Shown: piece after piece, positions 53,408 to 60,880 of the stretch | Position numbering within the stretch: position 1 is the first letter of the stretch | How the letters are laid out: each line of letters starts with the position of its first letter | Source: Micromonospora coxensis | GTDB lineage: Bacteria > Actinomycetota > Actinomycetes > Mycobacteriales > Micromonosporaceae | NCBI RefSeq assembly: GCF_900090295.1 | Contig: NZ_LT607753.1 | Location: 4,402,001 to 4,466,000 of the forward strand | Direction of reading: 5' to 3' | DNA length: 64,000 nucleotides | Notes under the pieces: generated by a model | The model's database searches: none | Seen by the model: only the letters and a program-made list of their open reading frames with translations | Told to the model about the DNA's origin: nothing | Program-made: the position numbers and the translations under genes

Positions 53408-54550
53408 ATGAACCACGGCTTCGAGACGCTCGCCATCCACGCCGGCCAGGACCCCGAGGCCCGTACCGGCGCGGTGATCCCACCGATCTACCAGACCAGC
53501 ACCTACGCCCAGGACGCCGTCGGCGCGCCCCGGCAGGGCTACGAATACAGCCGCTCCGGCAACCCCACCCGCGACGCGCTCCAGGAGTGCCTCGCCGCGC
53601 TGGAGGGCGGCCCCGTCGGGCTCGCCTTCGCCAGCGGCCTGGCCGCCGAGGACACCCTGCTGCGTACGGTCTGCAAGCCGGGTGACCACGTGGTGATCCC
53701 GGACGACGCGTACGGCGGCACGTACCGGCTCTTCGCCCGGGTGGCCGAGCGCTGGGGGCTGGCGTACACCCCGGCCAAGGTCTCCGACCCGGACGCCGTG
53801 CGGGCCGCGATCCGGCCCGGCAGCACGAGGATCGTCTGGGTGGAGACGCCGACGAACCCGCTGCTCGGCATCGCCGACATCGCCACCCTGGCCGCCGTGG
53901 CGCACGACGCCGGGGCGCTGCTGGTGGTCGACAACACCTTCGCCTCGCCGTACCTGCAGCAGCCGATCGCGCACGGCGCGGACGTGGTGGTCCACTCCAC
54001 CACCAAGTACGTCGGCGGGCACTCCGACGTGGTCGGTGGCGCGCTGATCGCCGCCGACACCGGCCTCGGCGACGAGCTGCGCTACCACCAGAACGCGATG
54101 GGCGCGATCAACGGCCCGTTCGACGCCTGGCTCACCCTGCGCGGCATCAAGACCCTCGGGGTACGGATGGACCGGCACTGCGACAACGCCGAGCGGATCG
54201 CCGCGTACCTGGAGGGGCACGCGAAGGTCGGTCAGGTCATCTACCCTGGTCTGCCCTCGCACCCCGGCCACGAGGTCGCCGCCAAGCAGATGCGCCGCTT
54301 CGGCGGCATGATCTCCTTCCGGGCGGCCGGCGGCGAGGAGCACGCCGTTCAGATCTGCAACCGGGCCGAGCTCTTCGTCCTCGCCGAGTCCCTCGGCGGC
54401 GTGGAGTCGCTGATCGAGCACCCGGGCCGGATGACACACGCAAGTGCTGCCGGCTCGCCGCTTGAAGTTCCCGGCGATCTCGTGCGACTGTCTGTCGGCA
54501 TCGAGACGGTCGACGACCTGCTCGCCGATCTGGAGCAGGCGCTGGGCTGA
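53408..54550 (+). CDS. metB: Cystathionine gamma-synthase/lyase (trans-sulfuration enzyme)
   Basis: A 380-residue PLP enzyme of the Cys/Met-metabolism family. The PLP Lys200 sits in VVVHSTTKYVGGHSDVVGG; YSRSGNPTRDALQECLAALEG and ETPTNPLLGI are further hallmarks. Actinobacterial members act as gamma-synthase and/or gamma-lyase; with cbs at 38543 a reverse transsulfuration role is likely. ATG 53408 follows a -10-like TAACGT by 7 bases, so the transcript may be leaderless. The greA, DUF4307 and mca genes follow downstream, the same local order as in M. tuberculosis Rv1079-Rv1082. Confidence 0.92.
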   Translation: MNHGFETLAIHAGQDPEARTGAVIPPIYQTSTYAQDAVGAPRQGYEYSRSGNPTRDALQECLAALEGGPVGLAFASGLAAEDTLLRTVCKPGDHVVIPDDAYGGTYRLFARVAERWGLAYTPAKVSDPDAVRAAIRPGSTRIVWVETPTNPLLGIADIATLAAVAHDAGALLVVDNTFASPYLQQPIAHGADVVVHSTTKYVGGHSDVVGGALIAADTGLGDELRYHQNAMGAINGPFDAWLTLRGIKTLGVRMDRHCDNAERIAAYLEGHAKVGQVIYPGLPSHPGHEVAAKQMRRFGGMISFRAAGGEEHAVQICNRAELFVLAESLGGVESLIEHPGRMTHASAAGSPLEVPGDLVRLSVGIETVDDLLADLEQALG

Positions 54551-54572
54551 CCGCTGGCTGGGGAGGGTGGCC

Positions 54573-55976
54573 GTGCAGGACATCATGCCGACCTGGGTGG
54601 GGGCGACCGCCAAGCAGATCGCCCGGGGCGTACGCCGGGGCGACGTCTCCGCCACCCAGGTCGTCGCCGACCACCTGGAGCACATCGCCCGGGCCGACGC
54701 CGACCTCGCCGCGTTCCGCGCGGTGCGCGGCGGGGAGGCGATCACCGAGGCGGAGAAGGTCGACGAGCAGGAGGACCTGGCCAACCTGCCGCTGGCCGGG
54801 GTGCCCGTCGCGGTCAAGGAGAACACCGCCGTCGCCGGCCTGCCCACCTGGAACGGGTCGGCGGCGGTGCGTACGCCGGTGGCGGAGGCCGACCACGAGG
54901 TGGTCCGCAGGCTGCGCGGCGCGGGCGCGGTGATCCTCGGGGTGACCCGGATGCCGGAGCTCGGCCTCTGGGGCCTCACCGACGACGAGACGGCGATCAC
55001 CCGCAACCCGTGGGACACCCGGCGCACCCCCGGCGGCTCCTCCGGGGGCGCGGCCGCCGCGGTGGCCGCCGGGCTGGTGCCGATCGCGCACGGCAACGAC
55101 GGTCTCGGTTCGATCCGCATCCCGGCGGCCTGCTGCGGACTGGTCGGGCTCAAGCCGGGCCGGGGCGTCGTCCCCTGCCAGCTCGGCGCGGAGGACTGGT
55201 TCGGCCTGACCGAGCACGGCATGCTCACCACCACGGTCGCCGACGCGGCGGTCGGCTTCCAGGTGCTCGCCGGCCGTCCCCAGGAGAAGCTGGTCCCGCC
55301 GTCGCGGCTGCGGGTCGGCGTCTCGCTCCGCTCCCCGGTGCGCGGTGTCGCGCCGGACGCGTCCAACCGGGACGCGGTGGCCGCCGCCGGCCGGCTGCTC
55401 GCCGCCGCCGGCCACGACACCGTCCCCGCCGACCCGGTCTATCCGACCGCGCTCGGCCTGCAGGGCATCGCCACCTGGTTCGCCGCGGCCGCCGCCGACG
55501 TGCGCGCCGCCGGTGTCGCCCCGCGCCACCTGCAGCGCCGCAGCCGCCGGCACGTCGCGCTCGGCGAGTGGGCGCAGCGGCGGGGGTACGTGCGGGAGGC
55601 CGACCGGGCCGCCTGGCGGGACCGCTCGATCGGGTTCTTCACCGACCACTCGGTCGACCTGCTGCTCACCCCGGCGCTGGCCGGTCCGCCGCCGGAGGCC
55701 ACCGCCTGGTCCAGCCGCTCCTGGCTGGCGAACATGAAGGCCAACATCCGGTACGCTCCGTACGCGGCCCCGTGGAACATCGCCGGCCTGCCGTCGATCG
55801 TGGTGCCGGTCGGCCGCCGTCCGGACGGCCTGCCGGTCGCCGCGCAGCTCATCGGTCCGCCCGGCTCGGAGCTGCTGCTGCTCGGCGTGGCGGGGCAGTT
55901 CGAGATGCAGGCGCCGTGGACCCGACACGCCCCCGGCTACCCGCGCGTCGGAACGGGGTCGCCGGCCACCGCATGA
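54573..55976 (+). CDS. Amidase-signature family hydrolase
   Basis: A 467-residue serine amidase. The Ser-cisSer-Lys triad is visible: Lys82 in GVPVAVKENT, Ser157 in TPGGSSGGA and nucleophile Ser180 in GNDGLGSIRIPA. The usual GSD/GTD of the last motif reads GND here. The substrate is unspecified; members cleave a wide range of amides. GTG 54573 is supported by GGGGAGGG 5 bases upstream. It follows metB by 22 bases and is probably co-transcribed; the next gene starts 50 bases on. Confidence 0.9.
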   Translation: MQDIMPTWVGATAKQIARGVRRGDVSATQVVADHLEHIARADADLAAFRAVRGGEAITEAEKVDEQEDLANLPLAGVPVAVKENTAVAGLPTWNGSAAVRTPVAEADHEVVRRLRGAGAVILGVTRMPELGLWGLTDDETAITRNPWDTRRTPGGSSGGAAAAVAAGLVPIAHGNDGLGSIRIPAACCGLVGLKPGRGVVPCQLGAEDWFGLTEHGMLTTTVADAAVGFQVLAGRPQEKLVPPSRLRVGVSLRSPVRGVAPDASNRDAVAAAGRLLAAAGHDTVPADPVYPTALGLQGIATWFAAAAADVRAAGVAPRHLQRRSRRHVALGEWAQRRGYVREADRAAWRDRSIGFFTDHSVDLLLTPALAGPPPEATAWSSRSWLANMKANIRYAPYAAPWNIAGLPSIVVPVGRRPDGLPVAAQLIGPPGSELLLLGVAGQFEMQAPWTRHAPGYPRVGTGSPATA

Positions 55977-56025
55977 TCGTCTAGCGTGTGCGCGCACCCC
56001 CGCCGCACTCCCAGGACGGTCATCG

Positions 56026-56922
56026 ATGCACTGCCAGACCTGTGGGGACACCACGTCCCCGACCTTCGACGAGTGCCGGAACTGCCACACCCCGCTCGGC
56101 CGGCCGGCCGTGACGCCCGGGCTCCCGACGTACGCGGTGCGCGGCATCGGGACGGCCGTGCAGATCGCGGTCGGCGCGACCGCTCTGCTCTTCCTGCTGG
56201 TGTCGCTCTTCCCGGTCGTCGGCCTGATGATGGCCGACCGGGCCGCCGCCGACCGGGACGGCGACCTGCTGCTCGGCGCCGCGGTGGTCGAGCTGGCGTT
56301 CTCGCTCCCCTTCGTCCTGGCCATCCTGACCGCCGCCGTGCTGGTCATCATCTGGACCTGGCGGGCGCGCAAGAACATCGAGGCCTTCCCGGGGGCGCTG
56401 CCCTCGCTCGGCGCGGGCTGGGCCATCGCCGGCTGGCTGGTGCCGTTCGCCAACCTGGTGGTGCCCGCCCGGGTGGTGGCCAACATCGCCCGGGACAGCC
56501 TGTGGCAGCGGCGCACCCCGGCGCTGGTCGGCGTCTGGTGGACCGCCTGGCTGGTGTTCAGCCTCGGCGAGCGGTTCGTCGACAAGCGCGACGAGCGCGA
56601 GTACGCCCGGCTGCCGGAGAACCCGGTCGACGCGGCGGACTTCCAGGCCTACGTCGCGTACTACGAACGGGTCCTCGGCTGGCACCTCGTGCCGGCGGTG
56701 GCCTGCCTGGTCGCGGCGGCCAGCCTCATCGTGCTGGTCCGGCGGATCTCCGCCGCGCAGCAGGCCCGCATCGCCCGCGCCACGCCCGCGTGGCCGGTCA
56801 CCCCGGGCATGACGGTGACCCCGGGCGGGCCCGTCCCGTCCTACCCGCAGCCGGCGCCGATCCCGCCGACCCCGGTGTCACCGCAGGTCCCACCGGCGGC
56901 GGGTGGCACGATCGGGGCATGA
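56026..56922 (+). CDS. DUF4328 membrane protein with N-terminal zinc ribbon
   Basis: A 298-residue protein. CQTC and CRNC at residues 3-20 form a small zinc ribbon. A DUF4328 core follows with four membrane helices (about 45-70, 82-110, 128-150, 165-180) and the family motif IWTWRARKNIEAFPG, then GAGWAIAGWLVPFANLVVPARVVANI. A late helix (about 222-245) and a Pro-rich tail end the protein. Function unknown. The stop overlaps the ilvA start (ATGA), a surprising coupling of a membrane protein and a metabolic enzyme. Confidence 0.9.
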   Translation: MHCQTCGDTTSPTFDECRNCHTPLGRPAVTPGLPTYAVRGIGTAVQIAVGATALLFLLVSLFPVVGLMMADRAAADRDGDLLLGAAVVELAFSLPFVLAILTAAVLVIIWTWRARKNIEAFPGALPSLGAGWAIAGWLVPFANLVVPARVVANIARDSLWQRRTPALVGVWWTAWLVFSLGERFVDKRDEREYARLPENPVDAADFQAYVAYYERVLGWHLVPAVACLVAAASLIVLVRRISAAQQARIARATPAWPVTPGMTVTPGGPVPSYPQPAPIPPTPVSPQVPPAAGGTIGA

Positions 56923-58139
56923 CGGAACTGGTCGGTCTCGCCGACGTACGGGCCGCGCGGGACCTGCTCGCCGGCGTCACCCGCACCACGCCGCTGGAGC
57001 CCTCCCGGCCGCTGAGCGCCGCGCTCGGCGGACCGGTCTGGCTCAAGTGCGAGAACGTGCAGCGCGCCGGGTCGTACAAGGTGCGCGGGGCGTACGTGCG
57101 GATCTCCCGGCTGTCGGCGGAGGAACGGTCCCGGGGCGTGGTGGCCGCGAGCGCCGGCAACCACGCCCAGGGGGTGGCGCTCGCCGCCGGCCTGGTCGGC
57201 ACCCACGCCACGGTCTTCATGCCGGTCAACGCGCCGCTGCCCAAGGTGGCCGCCACCAAGGGGTACGGCGCGCAGATCGAACTGGTCGGCAACACGGTCG
57301 ACGAGTCGCTGGTGGCGGCGCAGACCTTCGCCGAGCGCACCGGGGCGGTGCTGATCCACCCCTTCGACCACCGGGACGTGATCGCCGGCCAGGGCACGGT
57401 GGCGCTGGAGATCCTCGAACAGTGCCCGGACGTCAGGACGATCGTCACCGGCGTCGGCGGCGGTGGGCTGATCTCCGGGATGGCGGTGGCGGCCAAGGCG
57501 CTGCGCCCCGACGTACGGGTCATCGGGGTGCAGGCGGCCAGCGCCGCCGCCTTCCCGCCCTCGCTCGCCGCCGGCGAGCCGGTACGCCTGCCGGCCTTCT
57601 CCACCATCGCCGACGGCATCGCGGTCGGCCGGCCCGGGGAACTCACCTTCACCCACGTCCGCAAGCTCGTCGACGAGATCGTCACGGTCGCCGAGGAGGA
57701 CATCTCCCGGGCGCTGCTGATGCTGCTGGAGCGGGGCAAGCAGGTGGTGGAGCCGGCCGGCGCGGTCGGCGTGGCCGCGCTGCTGGCCGGGGCGGTCGAG
57801 GTGGAGACCCCGGTCGTCGCGGTGCTCTCCGGCGGCAACATCGACCCGCTGCTGATGCTGCGGGTGATCGAGCACGGCCTGGCCGCCGCCGGGCGCTACC
57901 TGCGGGTGACGGTGCGCTGCTCGGACCGTCCCGGCCAGCTCGCCTCGCTGCTCGCCGAGATCGCCGAGCACCGGGCGAACGTGGTGGACGTGGAGCACCA
58001 GCGGGCCAATCCGCACCTGCGCCTCGGCGAGGTGGAGGTGGCGCTGTCGGTGGAGACCCGGGGCGTGGCGCACTCGGACACGCTGATCAGCGCGTTGCGG
58101 GCCAGCGGCTACCAGGTGGTCTTCGCGGGCGAGGCGTGA
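56919..58139 (+). CDS. ilvA: Threonine ammonia-lyase (threonine deaminase)
   Basis: A 406-residue PLP enzyme converting threonine to 2-oxobutyrate and ammonia for isoleucine synthesis. Lys54 in GSYKVRGAYVR binds PLP; SAGNHAQGVALAAG, VGGGGLISGMAVAAK and LSGGNIDPLLMLRVIEHGL are typical. A C-terminal ACT-type regulatory domain (about 325-406; LRVTVRCSDRPGQLASLLAEIAEHRANVVDVEH) suggests feedback control, although the single ACT-like domain resembles the catabolic-type TdcB/IlvA form. ATG 56919 overlaps the DUF4328 stop. A hairpin terminator follows. Confidence 0.93.
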   Translation: MTELVGLADVRAARDLLAGVTRTTPLEPSRPLSAALGGPVWLKCENVQRAGSYKVRGAYVRISRLSAEERSRGVVAASAGNHAQGVALAAGLVGTHATVFMPVNAPLPKVAATKGYGAQIELVGNTVDESLVAAQTFAERTGAVLIHPFDHRDVIAGQGTVALEILEQCPDVRTIVTGVGGGGLISGMAVAAKALRPDVRVIGVQAASAAAFPPSLAAGEPVRLPAFSTIADGIAVGRPGELTFTHVRKLVDEIVTVAEEDISRALLMLLERGKQVVEPAGAVGVAALLAGAVEVETPVVAVLSGGNIDPLLMLRVIEHGLAAAGRYLRVTVRCSDRPGQLASLLAEIAEHRANVVDVEHQRANPHLRLGEVEVALSVETRGVAHSDTLISALRASGYQVVFAGEA

Positions 58140-58174
58140 CACCGGACGGTGCCACGCCTCGCCGTACGCGGGAA

Positions 58175-58205
58175 GGTCCCGCCGGGTCGCGGACCCGGCG
58201 GGGCC
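58175..58205. terminator. Bidirectional hairpin between ilvA and greA
   Basis: A 14-bp stem, GGTCCCGCCGGGTC (58175-58188) with 58192-58205 (one T-G wobble) and a GCG loop, lies between convergent genes. Confidence 0.8.
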
Positions 58206-58209
58206 GGAC

Positions 58210-58710
58210 TCAGCCGGCGAAGGGCTCGAAGCTGACGATCGTCACCTTGATGTCGGCGCCGCTCGGCGCCGTGTAGGTGCAGGCCTGGCCGGCGCGGCCA
58301 CCCAGGATCGCCTTGCCGAGCGCCGACTCCGGGCTGTAGACGGTCAGCTCGGTGGTGGAGGCGATCTCGCGCGACCCGAGCAGGAACGTCTCGGTGTCGT
58401 CGGTGTCGTCGTCGAAGTAGATCGTCACCACCATGCCGGGCGACACCGCGTCGGCGGTCGGCGCCTCGCCGACCTGGGCGGTGCGCAGCAGCTCCTTCAG
58501 GTAGAGGATGCGACCCTCGGCCTTGCCCTGCTCCTCGCGGGCGGCGTGGTAGCCGCCGTTCTCCCGCAGGTCGCCTTCCTCACGCCGGGCGTTGATCTCG
58601 GCGGCGATGACCGGCCGGTTGGCGATCAGCTCGTCGAGCTCGGCCTGGAGGCGGTCGTACGCGTCCTGGGACAGCCAGGTGGCGGGCGCCTCTTTGCCGT
58701 TGGTGGACAC
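58210..58710 (-). CDS. greA: Transcription elongation factor GreA
   Basis: A 166-residue factor that rescues backtracked RNA polymerase by stimulating transcript cleavage. The N-terminal coiled coil carries WLSQDAYDRLQAELDELI, the acidic tip EEGDLRENGGYHAAREEQGKAEGRI (two acidic residues at the tip are kept), and the C-terminal domain has LGSREIASTTELTVYSPESALGKAILGG. GTG 58710 is supported by GAGGAG 9 bases upstream. greA beside the DUF4307 gene and mca is a conserved actinobacterial order. Confidence 0.96.
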   Translation of the reverse strand: MSTNGKEAPATWLSQDAYDRLQAELDELIANRPVIAAEINARREEGDLRENGGYHAAREEQGKAEGRILYLKELLRTAQVGEAPTADAVSPGMVVTIYFDDDTDDTETFLLGSREIASTTELTVYSPESALGKAILGGRAGQACTYTAPSGADIKVTIVSFEPFAG

Positions 58711-58851
58711 AGGGCGTTCTCCTCGGTTGTGCGGACTGGCTGACAGGTGAGTTACCAAGTTACCAGCGCGGCACACCCCGGGGTGTCGTCGATCACCAGG
58801 GGGCACCGCACGCGAATCGGACGTTCCCGCCGTCCGTGCCGGGTGGTGGGC

Positions 58852-59286
58852 TCAGCCGGCGGGCCGGCAGCGGACCACCTCGCCGATGAAGGGGCGCGCG
58901 GTGGTGGCGACCCGGTGCCGTACGGTGAGGTGCCGCTCGCCGGGCGCGGCGTCGACGGGCACCTCCTCCCGGCCCACCTCGGCGCCGTCGTGCGAGCGGG
59001 CCCGCAGCAGGCACACCGCCGTACCGCCGGCGGGCACGGTGACCCGGAAGTCGACCCGTACGCCGGTGTCGGTGACGTCGGTGTAGGTGATCACCTCGGC
59101 GTCGTAGTCCGGATCGCCGTAGCGGGCGTACTGCTGCACGGCGACCAGGCTCAGCCCGGCGACCACGACGGCCACCAGGAGCCAGACCAGCAGGGGGCGG
59201 CGGCGGCCGGGCTCGCGCCGACGGCCGTACCGACCGGGCGGGAACACCGGCGCGCCCGATGGAATTGTGGCGTGCGTCTCGGTCAC
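58852..59286 (-). CDS. DUF4307 membrane protein
   Basis: A 144-residue single-pass protein. A basic cytoplasmic tail (1-30) and one helix (about 31-51) precede an extracytoplasmic DUF4307 domain (about 55-144; YDAEVITYTDVTDTGVRVDFRVTVPAGGTAVCLLRARSHDG). M. tuberculosis Rv1081c is the equivalent gene between greA and mca. Function unknown; GTG 59286 is preceded by AGGAGA about 10 bases upstream. It is divergent from mca. Confidence 0.9.
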   Translation of the reverse strand: MTETHATIPSGAPVFPPGRYGRRREPGRRRPLLVWLLVAVVVAGLSLVAVQQYARYGDPDYDAEVITYTDVTDTGVRVDFRVTVPAGGTAVCLLRARSHDGAEVGREEVPVDAAPGERHLTVRHRVATTARPFIGEVVRCRPAG

Positions 59287-59473
59287 CGGCGGGTATCTCC
59301 TGGCGTCGTTGTCGGTGGCATCGGCAAGAATGGGAGGGTTCCATTCTCCCAGCCCGTCCTGTGGTCAAGGATGACAGGTCGGTGCCGGCAGGGTCCGGTG
59401 CGGGGGAGGATTCCGGCAGGTCAGCCGGGGGCCCGGTCGGGTCGCCGGCGGACACAGACGAGGAGCGCCCGAG

Positions 59474-60355
59474 TTGGCAGAGCAGCTGCGTCTCATGGCC
59501 GTGCACGCGCACCCGGACGACGAGTCCAGCAAGGGCGCCGCCACCACCGCCAAATACGTCGCCGAAGGCGTGGATGTCCTGGTCGTGACGTGCACCGGTG
59601 GTGAGCGCGGCAGCGTGCTCAACCCGAAGATGGACCGGCCCGACGTCTGGGCCAACATCGCCGAGATCCGCCGCGCCGAGATGGACGCGGCCCGCGCCGT
59701 GCTCGGCGTGGAACAGGCGTGGCTGGGCTTCGTCGACTCGGGGCTGCCCGAGGGCGACCCGCTGCCGCCGCTGCCCGAGGGCTGCTTCGCGCTGCAGGAC
59801 GTCGAGGTCGCCGCCGGCCCGCTGGTGCGGCTGATGCGTGAGTTCCGTCCGCACGTCGTCACCACGTACGACGAGGAGGGCGGTTACCCGCACCCGGACC
59901 ACATCATGACCCACAAGATCAGCGTCGCGGCCTTCGACGCGGCCGGTGACCCGGAGCGCTACCCGGAGCTGGGCGAGCCGTGGCAGCCGCTCAAGCTCTA
60001 CTACGACATCGGGTTCTCCAAGGGCAAGATCATGGCCCTGCACGAGGGGATGCTCGAAGCCGGCCTCGAGTCGCCGTACGAGGAGTGGATCACCCGCTGG
60101 GAGGGCCGTCCGGACAAGGGCCCCCGGATCACCACCCGGGTCGAGTGCGCCGACTACTTCCCCGTCCGCGACGACGCGCTGCGCGCCCACGCCACCCAGA
60201 TCGACCCGGACGGCTTCTGGTTCCACGTGCCGATGGAGTTGCAGAAGCGCGCCTGGCCGACGGAGGACTTCGAACTCGTCCGCTCGCTGGTCGACAGCCC
60301 GCTGCCCGAGTCCGACCTCTTCGCCGGGGTGCGCGAGACGGTCCATGCCCGCTGA
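59474..60355 (+). CDS. mca: Mycothiol S-conjugate amidase
   Basis: A 293-residue zinc hydrolase that cleaves mycothiol S-conjugates of toxins, releasing N-acetylcysteine conjugates for export. Zn site and LmbE-type motifs: [15 protein letters not shown] (HPDDE), [12 protein letters not shown], and [10 protein letters not shown]. Mca is distinguished from MshB by [33 protein letters not shown]. Start TTG 59474 follows GAGGAG (59460-59465) at 8 bases. Presence of mca implies mycothiol as the main low-molecular-weight thiol. Confidence 0.93.
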   Translation: MAEQLRLMAVHAHPDDESSKGAATTAKYVAEGVDVLVVTCTGGERGSVLNPKMDRPDVWANIAEIRRAEMDAARAVLGVEQAWLGFVDSGLPEGDPLPPLPEGCFALQDVEVAAGPLVRLMREFRPHVVTTYDEEGGYPHPDHIMTHKISVAAFDAAGDPERYPELGEPWQPLKLYYDIGFSKGKIMALHEGMLEAGLESPYEEWITRWEGRPDKGPRITTRVECADYFPVRDDALRAHATQIDPDGFWFHVPMELQKRAWPTEDFELVRSLVDSPLPESDLFAGVRETVHAR

Positions 60356-60403
60356 CCGGGCGTCGGGCTACGCTGAAACCCCACCGCACATCGGAGAACC
60401 ACC

Positions 60404-60697
60404 ATGCTGACCGCTGCCCAGGTGCTCGCGGCGAACAACTTCGGTGACACCCGCACGGGTGGTCTGGCCGGGCCCATGGGCCTGCTCCTCATCCTGCTGC
60501 TGTCCGCCGCCACCATCTTCCTGATCCGCAACATGAACTCCCGGCTGCGCCGGCTGCCCGACCGCTTCCCCGACCAGCGCGGGTCGGCCGACGCGGGCCG
60601 GTCCGACGCCTCCGCCGCCGATCCGACCGGCGAGACGGGGCCGCAGGAATCACGTACGAATGCTCCCAACGGCCACCAGCAGCACCGGAACGGCTGA
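60404..60697 (+). CDS. Small membrane protein of the mca locus
   Basis: A 97-residue single-pass protein: a short N-terminal part (MLTAAQVLAANNFGDT), one helix (about 25-43; MGLLLILLLSAATIFLIRNM), and a basic then acidic hydrophilic tail. It directly follows mca, as does M. tuberculosis Rv1083. ATG 60404 has GGAG 8 bases upstream. Function unknown. Confidence 0.85.
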   Translation: MLTAAQVLAANNFGDTRTGGLAGPMGLLLILLLSAATIFLIRNMNSRLRRLPDRFPDQRGSADAGRSDASAADPTGETGPQESRTNAPNGHQQHRNG

Positions 60698-60814
60698 TCG
60701 GGTCGTGATTCACGTCGATCCGGGTCGTCGCCCCCTGTTGCGGCCACCCGGATTGGCTTAGCCTTCCGCCGGGGGGATCGAAAGTCCCTGAGCCGTGCGC
60801 GGGAGGGGGGCGCC

Positions 60815-60880
60815 ATGACCGTGGCAGCAGCGTCCGTCCCGTGCGCCTCCCGGACGACGGCGGACGGAGCGGGCCGGTGA
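60815..60880 (+). CDS. 21-codon leader ORF coupled to the GGDEF-EAL gene
   Basis: ATG 60815 follows a strong GGGAGGGGGG at 4-8 bases, encodes 21 residues starting MTVAAAS, and its TGA (60878-60880) overlaps the GTG start of the downstream gene (GTGA). The downstream gene has only a weak ribosome-binding site of its own, so translational coupling is plausible. Confidence 0.5.
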   Translation: MTVAAASVPCASRTTADGAGR

